Shown piece after piece: positions 57,996 through 64,000 of a stretch of 64,000 nt of DNA (its first letter is position 1; every line of letters starts with the position of its first letter). The DNA is from Dyadobacter arcticus (GTDB lineage Bacteria; Bacteroidota; Bacteroidia; Cytophagales; Spirosomataceae). Both the position numbers and the translations under genes were made by a program. The notes under the pieces were generated by a model. That model saw nothing but the letters and a program-made list of their open reading frames with translations, made no database searches and had not been told where the DNA came from. Where the stretch lies: contig NZ_JAASQJ010000001.1 of NCBI RefSeq assembly GCF_011762185.1, positions 372,001 to 436,000 of the forward strand, given 5' to 3'.

Positions 57996-59270
57996 CTAAA
58001 ACCCTCCCCGATACTTATAAGTGCTTGAAACCTTATCGATTGCTACGATATAAGCCGCAATACGAAGGGAAATTTTGTATTTAAGGGAAACTTCGTAAAC
58101 CTTATCGAACGAATCTTTCATAATACGATCGGTGCGGCGGTTAATGCGTTCAAGGGTCCATTTGTAGCCGATCCGATTTTGCACCCATTCGAAATATGAA
58201 ACGGTGACGCCTCCTGCATTGGCTAGAATATCCGGAACAACCATAATGCCTTTTTCATTGATTATGTCATCGGCTTTCGACGAAGTAGGGCCATTGGCAC
58301 CTTCCACAATCATTTTAGCCTGAATTCCCGATACATTCTTGCGGGTAATTACGTCTTCTTTGGCGGCAGGCACCAAAACATCCACAGGCAGCATCAACAA
58401 TTCTTCGCCAGGAATCAGCTCAGCACCTGTAAATCCTTCGAGTGAACCATTGTTACGGTCACGGTAAGCTACTGCTGCGGCAACGTCGATTCCTTTGTTG
58501 TTATAGTACGCGCCAGAAATATCGCTCACTGCATGAATGGCCACTCCGCGTTCTCGCAAGAGCAAAGCAGCATGGGAACCCACATTTCCAAATCCCTGCA
58601 CAGCCGCGGTTGCGCGGTAAGGGTTAATCCTAAGCTTTTCCATTCCAGACAATGCTGATACCATCACGCCGCGACCCGTAGCCTCGGTGCGCCCCAGCGA
58701 GCCGCCAAGTACCAAGGGTTTGCCGGTTACAACGGCGGGTACAGTCATGCCTTTTGATTTTGAATATTCATCCATGAGCCAGGCCATTTCTCTTGGGCCA
58801 GTGCCCATATCGGGAGCTGGAATGTCCTGATCTGGACCAAAAACATCGAGTAGTGCGGTGGTGTATGCGCGCATCAGACGTTCAATTTCGCCGGCTGACA
58901 TTTCTCTTGGATTACAGGCGACACCGCCCTTTGCACCACCATAAGGAATATCTACAACCGCGCATTTCCAGGTCATCCAGGCAGCGAGGGCGCGAACTTC
59001 GTCCAGGTTTACATCCGGATCGAAACGGATACCTCCTTTACTTGGACCCAGGATGGTAGAGTGAATAACCCTATATCCTTCGAATGTGCGGATTTGGCCG
59101 GAATCCATCATAACTGGCAGACCAACAATGACTTGCTTACGCGGCACTTTTAATATATGATACATTTCTTCTGAAATCCCGAGGAGTTCTACGGCCTTAT
59201 CAAATCGCTGCATCATTGACTCCAGGGGATTTTCTTTGTCCTTGATTGGAGCCGGTTCTATGTACGACAT
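57996..59270 (-). CDS. Glutamate dehydrogenase (Glu/Leu/Phe/Val family)
   Basis: A 424-residue dehydrogenase interconverting glutamate with 2-oxoglutarate and ammonia. Substrate lysines are Lys78 (GPSKGGIR), Lys102 (MTWKCAV) and the catalytic Lys114 (YGGAKGGVACNP); DMGTGPREMAW holds the catalytic Asp. The Rossmann domain shows VQGFGNVGSHAALLL, followed by an acidic-free loop, which does not settle NAD versus NADP use. Length and sequence style suit the hexameric GdhA/GudB class. It stands 190 nt upstream of the histidine kinase with the phased repeat in between, so it is probably a separate unit. Confidence 0.93.
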   Translation of the reverse strand: MSYIEPAPIKDKENPLESMMQRFDKAVELLGISEEMYHILKVPRKQVIVGLPVMMDSGQIRTFEGYRVIHSTILGPSKGGIRFDPDVNLDEVRALAAWMTWKCAVVDIPYGGAKGGVACNPREMSAGEIERLMRAYTTALLDVFGPDQDIPAPDMGTGPREMAWLMDEYSKSKGMTVPAVVTGKPLVLGGSLGRTEATGRGVMVSALSGMEKLRINPYRATAAVQGFGNVGSHAALLLRERGVAIHAVSDISGAYYNNKGIDVAAAVAYRDRNNGSLEGFTGAELIPGEELLMLPVDVLVPAAKEDVITRKNVSGIQAKMIVEGANGPTSSKADDIINEKGIMVVPDILANAGGVTVSYFEWVQNRIGYKWTLERINRRTDRIMKDSFDKVYEVSLKYKISLRIAAYIVAIDKVSSTYKYRGGF

Positions 59271-59556
59271 TTTTAATTATTTAAAGTATTGATAATAAGT
59301 ATGTTAATGAATATTCTATCTTCAATAACACAAACTTACGCCATTTGTTTCTATAAAAACAAAAAACTAAAAATTCTTGAAATAGTATAATAATAAACTT
59401 AAAGGAGATTGTTCTACATCTGCCTGCATCCCTAAAATGAATGTGTTGTGAGGAGGCATAAACCCAAATATGATAGAAGGTTTTGCGCAAATTGTAAAAT
59501 TCCAGAAAGCGGGATTTTAAGAAAGATTTTTTCATGAAAGTGGGATTAAAGCATTT

Positions 59557-60273
59557 TTATGAGCCGAGGCCAAGCTCATTTAGGAAGCTTTCACGGTAAT
59601 TACTGCCTATGGGCAACTCAGTTTTATTAATGACAAGACGGTTTCCCTCAATGTGTTCAATTTTTGATTTGTTGACAATAAAAGACCGGTGAACTCTTAT
59701 GAAGATAGATTTGGGCAATAATTCTTCAAATCCGGAAAATGTCATTGACGGTAGCAAGGTATTTTGGGAAGTGACGATTTTCGTATAATTACCGTTTGCC
59801 TCCGCATACAGCAAATCGTTGAAAAAGATCTTGAAAATCTTGCCGTCTGCCTTAATGAAAATATAATCTTCTGTTCTTGGATCCGTGTTTTCAGAGGTTA
59901 ACGCCGGGACAATTTGCAATCGCTCCACAGCTTTGTCTACCGCTGTAATAAATCGTTCGAGTGAAAACGGTTTCAGCAAATAATCACATGCTGACAATTC
60001 AAAAGCGTCCAGTGCATATTCCTTGTATGCAGTCGTAAAAATTACTTGTGGCGGATTTTTTAATGTTTTCAGAAACGTAACCCCATCGATCACAGGCATG
60101 TTGATATCAAGGAAAAGGATATCGATTTTCTGCTGAAATAAAAGTGTTTTGGCCTCCAATGCATTGCCAATGGAAGCCAGAACATTCAGATACGGTAGGT
60201 GCGCGCAATAAGCTTTAATGATATCCCTTGCAATCGGCTCGTCATCGACGATGAGGCAGTTGATTTTGTTCAT
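59557..60273 (-). CDS. LytTR-family response regulator
   Basis: A 238-residue LytR/AlgR-type regulator. Receiver domain: acidic pair CLIVDDEP, phosphorylation site Asp56 in ILFLDINMP, and Thr/Lys switch residues (FTTAYKEYALDA, YLLKPFSLERF). The C-terminal LytTR DNA-binding domain runs from about residue 140 (DYIFIKADGKIFKIFFNDLLY, then RVHRSFIVNK). Its gene follows the LytS-like kinase by 1 nt. Such pairs usually control a nearby target; here a divergent outer-membrane barrel gene preceded by a LytTR-like direct repeat is the natural candidate. Confidence 0.94.
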   Translation of the reverse strand: MNKINCLIVDDEPIARDIIKAYCAHLPYLNVLASIGNALEAKTLLFQQKIDILFLDINMPVIDGVTFLKTLKNPPQVIFTTAYKEYALDAFELSACDYLLKPFSLERFITAVDKAVERLQIVPALTSENTDPRTEDYIFIKADGKIFKIFFNDLLYAEANGNYTKIVTSQNTLLPSMTFSGFEELLPKSIFIRVHRSFIVNKSKIEHIEGNRLVINKTELPIGSNYRESFLNELGLGS

Positions 60274-60274
60274 G

Positions 60275-61312
60275 TTATTTTGATTTTAATCGAAGAATAA
60301 CCTCATAAGATGTGGCGTCCTCGTTAATCGTCAATTCATGATCTTTGGGATAAAGTATTTCCAGTCGTTTTTTCACATTAGCCAGACCAAATCCGCTGCT
60401 TTTATTCATGATCTTATGTTCCTCCGCCGACTTACTAAACGAATTTTTGATAGAAAATAAAATCAGGTTATTCCAGGTTTTCAAAGACATATCAATATAA
60501 ATTAACTCGTCAGCCGTGTTTTTGGAATGTTTAAATGCATTTTCAATAAAAACAATTAAAAGCATCGGGGCGATTTTGATGTTGGGATCGGTCGGTTTAT
60601 CCATGTCGGTTTTCAACACCAATCTTTCGCCAATCCTTATTTTCTCGAATTCAGTATAGTTATCAATGTAAGCCAGTTCATCTTTCAGCGGGACGAATAT
60701 TTCATTGGAATCATAAACAGAGTACCGCAGCAAATCCGAAAGTTTCAGCAAAAGCGGTGGGATCTTTTCATGCTGGGTAAGCGAAAGTCCATACAAATTA
60801 TTAAGGGTATTGAATAAAAAATGCGGGCTTAATTGAGATTGTAAAAGGTGTAGCTCACTTTGGTTGTGCGCCGCCACGCTCCGGGCTTCCTGTAATTCTC
60901 TTTTCCCAAAAGCCCTCACTGTCTTGATCAGCATGCCCAGCATAATACTGCTTATCACGAATGGTAGCCAATATAGTAGCAAATGAAGGGCGGGAGATCC
61001 TTCGAATGGAAATGCGAGCTGTGCAAACAGCACGATGCTACTGACTACTAGTACTGAAAATATAGCCAAAGCGAGACCTCTGAGGTCTTTGAAATGGATA
61101 ATCAACAATTCTGCAAAGTATCTGCCCACGAAAATCCCGGCCATCAAAAACACAGTAATCGCGGTCGAAACAGCTTCATCATTAGACACATGCATCGTAT
61201 TCATCAGAAAGTCCATAGCAATCCAAATCGGAACTGCTGCAATGGCCGCTACGATTACCATCGGTACTTTGATCAGAAACTCATTATGTTGAATATCTTT
61301 TGGCAGGTTCAT
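60275..61312 (-). CDS. LytS-like (His_kinase family) sensor kinase
   Basis: A 345-residue kinase. Four hydrophobic helices fill about residues 17-130 without a periplasmic domain. The His_kinase motif LSPHFLFNTLNNLYGL carries His164 and is followed by the HATPase end, IENAFKHS and GFGLANVKKRLEILYP. It lacks the usual HisKA domain and belongs to the histidine kinase type paired with LytTR regulators. The regulator gene is 1 nt downstream. Signal unknown; the short loops suggest sensing in the membrane. Confidence 0.93.
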   Translation of the reverse strand: MNLPKDIQHNEFLIKVPMVIVAAIAAVPIWIAMDFLMNTMHVSNDEAVSTAITVFLMAGIFVGRYFAELLIIHFKDLRGLALAIFSVLVVSSIVLFAQLAFPFEGSPALHLLLYWLPFVISSIMLGMLIKTVRAFGKRELQEARSVAAHNQSELHLLQSQLSPHFLFNTLNNLYGLSLTQHEKIPPLLLKLSDLLRYSVYDSNEIFVPLKDELAYIDNYTEFEKIRIGERLVLKTDMDKPTDPNIKIAPMLLIVFIENAFKHSKNTADELIYIDMSLKTWNNLILFSIKNSFSKSAEEHKIMNKSSGFGLANVKKRLEILYPKDHELTINEDATSYEVILRLKSK

Positions 61313-61426
61313 TATTCCATTGCTTAATCTTATATAGCTCCAAATGTCAGCTTCTCCATATTGTATTCAAAATGATGAGGGCGGACAGGGTTTGATTGGT
61401 GACGAACGCCGTATAATTCACTTCTA

Positions 61427-61456
61427 AAAGTTTGGTCAACCTCAAAACAGGTTCCG
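61427..61456 (+). promoter_or_regulatory. LytTR-type direct repeat upstream of the barrel gene
   Basis: AAAGTTTGG (61427-61435) fits the LytTR consensus [TA][AC][CA]GTTN[AG][TG] fully. A second, weaker copy CAGGTTCCG lies at 61448-61456. They start 21 nt apart (9-nt sites, 12-nt spacer), the geometry of LytTR dimer sites. The site is 99 nt upstream of the barrel gene and between it and the regulator operon. Confidence 0.4.
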
Positions 61457-61554
61457 TCAGCAATTTGGGAAGTTACAACACTATTATTTTCCCTACCCAC
61501 CTGTACAGCCAATATTTGCTTCATAATAATTGAACAACCATTCATTATGAAGCC

Positions 61555-63999
61555 ATGAAAACGATAAGCAAATTCCTAGTTATTATTTTATTCTATTCAA
61601 TTGCCGTGAACGGACAAACAGTCAATACTATTTCCGGCACCGTGAAGGACAGCGGCAATGAAGTTTTGCCGGGGACTACTGTCCGACTTCTCAAAGCGCC
61701 GGATTCTATATTTATAAAGGGCGAAATCACGGACGCATCCGGAAAATTCAGGATAAACGGATTTGAAAACGGGACATATCTTTTGGACATTTCTGCATTA
61801 GGTCAAAAAAGATTTATCAGTGTGCCGCTGACAATTGACAGTGTGCACCAAACCATTGTATTGCCCGCAATTATTTTACTCACTGCTAAAAGTGTTGAAT
61901 TAAAGGAAGTTACCGTGAAAGCTAAAAAGCCTTTGATCGAACAGGAAATCGACAGAACGATCGTAAATGTAGAATCCATGATCAGCAGCGCCACGAGCAA
62001 TACGCTGGAAGTTTTGGAAAAAACGCCAGGGGTATCGGTTAATGCAAATGGAGAAATTAGCCTTAATGGTAAAAACGGGGTTTTGGTGCTAATCGACGGC
62101 AGAAGTACCTATATGTCGGGTTCCGATCTTGCGGCTTATCTCAAATCTTTACCAGGTGGATTGCTGGATAAGATCGAATTAATAGATAATCCGTCCGCCA
62201 AATACGATGCCGCCGGTAATGCAGTCATTGATATCCGACTAAAAAAGACCAGAATAGGCGGATTAACAGGAAGTGTATCAGCAGGGATGAGCCAGGGCAG
62301 ATATATGAGGAGCAATGATGCATTAAACCTGAATTATTCATACAAAAAACTAAATGTCTTCGCGAACCTGGGTTACGGGTACGAGAAAAATTACACTCAG
62401 GATGTCTTTGACAGACGGTTTTACAACGGATCTTCGAAGCTGTTATCATCTGTGGATTTAACTAATGACCAGGTTTACAAAAACAGGGGTTTCAATGCCA
62501 ATTTCGGCCTTGATTTTGCCGCAACTGCGAAAACGACTTATGGTTTGATCTTCAATGTGAATAAGGGAAGAAGAAGTGGGGTGTTTGAATACGAAAGCAA
62601 AAACTATGATGCTGCGCATCAATTGGCGGTGACCGGTTCAGGGAGTACCAATGGTGGCGACAAAAGGGATAACAATGGTGTCAATTTCAATATGCTGCAT
62701 AAATTCAATCCGGGCGGGAGAGATCTTTCTATCGATATTAATTACCTGCATTATCTCAATAACGGAAATCAACTCTTGCGAAATCGCGCATTTGAGCCGG
62801 GTGGCGAGCTTTTGGACCAGGAAGATTTTAGGTATCACGTTCCTTCCGACATTCACATTTATACCGCCAAAGCGGACTACGCACATCCGCTTAAAAGCAA
62901 AGCCAAACTGGAAGCGGGTGTTAAGTCCAGTCTGATCAAAACCGATAATGTATTCAATTATTATGATCTGGAAGATGGCGGTGAGATGCTCAACAACACT
63001 CAATCCAATCATTTCAGATACTCGGAAAACATCAACGCCGCTTACCTGAATGGACAGAAATCATGGAGAAAGATAGGTTTGCAATTGGGTCTGAGGGTTG
63101 AGAATACGAATATTGAAGGCAATCAGCTGGGCAATGCTGAAATCGCAGGATCGACCTTTACCAAAAATTATACTGGTCTGTTTCCAAGTGCCTATTTGAG
63201 TTTCAAACCAGATCAAAAAGGGAACAATACTTTGGGGTTAATGGCTGTGAGACGAATTAGCCGGCCTAATTATCAATTACTCAATCCTTTTTTGTTTTTG
63301 CGCGATCAATATACTTACAGCTCGGGCAATCCAAATCTCAACCCGCAATATCAAAGCCGACTGGAATTGAAATACCAGCGCAAACAATGGCTGAACATGG
63401 GTTTGAGCTATAATAAGTTTACAAACTCGATCTTCCCGACAACACAAACCATTGACACGATTTTCGTCAATAAGCCGGACAACATTGCCGGAGGTTTTAT
63501 GGTATTATTAAATACGAGCGTTTCTGCGTCGCTTACCAAATGGTGGTACACGAATACAACTTTACGGTTATCACGGGTTGGGCTGAAAGGAAAGGTGCTG
63601 AATGCGGATCTTGATTTTAAAAGCAATATCGCCAGGCTGGAAGTGAATAATTATTTCACACTTGGCAAAACACTTTCCGCTGAGTTGGGCGGCTATTATG
63701 CAAGCCGCGACTTCACCGGCCAGACTGTCACTAGCGGGATGTACCGGATCAATGCGTCAATACAGAAAAAAATATGGAATGGAAAAGGAAGCATCAGATT
63801 GTCTGCTGAGGATATTTTCCATTCGTGGGTTTATCATAACCGGTCGATTGGGTTGATCAATTCAGAGTATTTCCAGACTAACAGAACAGATACACGGCGA
63901 ATTGGGGTTGCATTTACGTATCGTTTCGGGAAGGATACATTTACCAGAAAACGCAGGCACAATAACAATGCTTCCGACGAGGAAAAAGAAAGGCTTTAA
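61555..63999 (+). CDS. Outer-membrane beta-barrel protein, TonB-receptor-like
   Basis: An 814-residue exported protein with signal peptide ending IAVNGQ. A CarboxypepD-reg-like beta sandwich (ISGTVKDSGNEVLPGTTVRL) covers about residues 25-115, a plug-like domain follows (LEVLEKTPGVSVNANGEISL, VLIDGRSTYM), then a large barrel of amphipathic strands to residue 790. This is the outer membrane beta-barrel family OMP_b-brl_3, related to TonB receptors but without a clear TonB box. The C-terminus is basic and polar (FTRKRRHNNNAS), not the aromatic end of typical receptors. It is divergent from the LytTR/LytS operon and preceded by a LytTR-like repeat. The gene is complete, ending one base before the window edge. 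Confidence 0.88.
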   Translation: MKTISKFLVIILFYSIAVNGQTVNTISGTVKDSGNEVLPGTTVRLLKAPDSIFIKGEITDASGKFRINGFENGTYLLDISALGQKRFISVPLTIDSVHQTIVLPAIILLTAKSVELKEVTVKAKKPLIEQEIDRTIVNVESMISSATSNTLEVLEKTPGVSVNANGEISLNGKNGVLVLIDGRSTYMSGSDLAAYLKSLPGGLLDKIELIDNPSAKYDAAGNAVIDIRLKKTRIGGLTGSVSAGMSQGRYMRSNDALNLNYSYKKLNVFANLGYGYEKNYTQDVFDRRFYNGSSKLLSSVDLTNDQVYKNRGFNANFGLDFAATAKTTYGLIFNVNKGRRSGVFEYESKNYDAAHQLAVTGSGSTNGGDKRDNNGVNFNMLHKFNPGGRDLSIDINYLHYLNNGNQLLRNRAFEPGGELLDQEDFRYHVPSDIHIYTAKADYAHPLKSKAKLEAGVKSSLIKTDNVFNYYDLEDGGEMLNNTQSNHFRYSENINAAYLNGQKSWRKIGLQLGLRVENTNIEGNQLGNAEIAGSTFTKNYTGLFPSAYLSFKPDQKGNNTLGLMAVRRISRPNYQLLNPFLFLRDQYTYSSGNPNLNPQYQSRLELKYQRKQWLNMGLSYNKFTNSIFPTTQTIDTIFVNKPDNIAGGFMVLLNTSVSASLTKWWYTNTTLRLSRVGLKGKVLNADLDFKSNIARLEVNNYFTLGKTLSAELGGYYASRDFTGQTVTSGMYRINASIQKKIWNGKGSIRLSAEDIFHSWVYHNRSIGLINSEYFQTNRTDTRRIGVAFTYRFGKDTFTRKRRHNNNASDEEKERL

Positions 64000-64000
64000 A

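Noticed and set aside
59281..59535. 84-codon minus-strand frame upstream of glutamate dehydrogenase
   Set aside because: Composition (many Phe, Tyr, Leu, Ile from AT-rich DNA), no signal or domain, and no promoter. The 286-nt gap is more likely the gdh control region.
61330..61545. 71-codon minus-strand frame between LytS and the barrel gene
   Set aside because: It covers the divergent promoter region and the LytTR-like repeat, and shows no domain.

Overview
The window is chromosomal DNA from a Bacteroidota bacterium. It most resembles the Cytophagales (Dyadobacter/Spirosoma-like), though the genus is inferred only from gene style. The evidence is a type IX secretion C-terminal domain, SusC/CarboxypepD-type TonB-dependent barrels, a Bacteroidota-type arginine decarboxylase, bacillithiol BshC, an extended IspH, LytTR/LytS regulators, and promoters of the Bacteroidota kind (TTTG about 19 nt before TAnnTTTG). 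Shine-Dalgarno sequences are almost absent. I found no tRNA, rRNA, insertion sequence, phage gene or CRISPR array, so this looks like stable core and semi-accessory chromosome.

Layout. 1-4.9 kb: end of an exopolysaccharide-type cluster (GT2, GT4, a T9SS-exported glycosidase-like protein). 5-8.5 kb: acyl-CoA dehydrogenase and bshC. 8.5-11 kb (minus): ECF sigma factor, anti-sigma-like protein and a beta-repeat exported protein. 11-20.2 kb: ispH, an alpha-2-macroglobulin lipoprotein with intact thioester motif, an aquaglyceroporin and purB. 20.3-27 kb (minus): TetR-TolC-HlyD-RND efflux operon. 27.5-31.9 kb: arginine decarboxylase, small lipoprotein, HAD phosphatase, hemE, and a DUF433/DUF5615 toxin-antitoxin-like pair. 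32-34.7 kb (minus): TonB receptor under a TPP riboswitch with a clear promoter and terminator. 34.7-43.5 kb: ornithine aminotransferase, S41 protease, GH3-family ligase, SbcC, membrane protein. 43.7-46.9 kb: FdtA/FdtB-like amino-deoxysugar genes, GtrB-like GT2 and methyltransferase. 46.9-48.7 kb: PIG-L deacetylase and SDR. 48.7-55.8 kb (minus): FAAL, ACP, P450, MBOAT, SGNH protein and a sodium:solute symporter. 55.8-59.3 kb (minus): small lipoprotein, Dabb protein, histidine kinase, glutamate dehydrogenase. 59.5-64 kb: LytTR/LytS pair beside an outer-membrane barrel.

The most interesting gene system is at 48.7-55.8 kb. It has the logic of a Dlt operon (AMP-forming ligase, carrier protein, MBOAT, membrane-anchored SGNH protein), but a fatty acyl-AMP ligase replaces the D-alanine ligase and a cytochrome P450 sits between the carrier and the MBOAT. 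I infer a pathway that activates a fatty acid, oxidises it on the carrier and transfers it to a molecule outside the inner membrane.

Non-coding DNA is also structured. Short motifs are phased exactly every 10 nt (GTCA/TGAC, two loci) or every 7 nt (AGCT), each array followed after a spacer by its inverted counterpart. Other signals are a perfect 39-nt palindrome carrying two consensus DnaA boxes, a 52-nt palindrome directly before the FAAL operon, and a LytTR-type direct repeat before the outer-membrane barrel gene.
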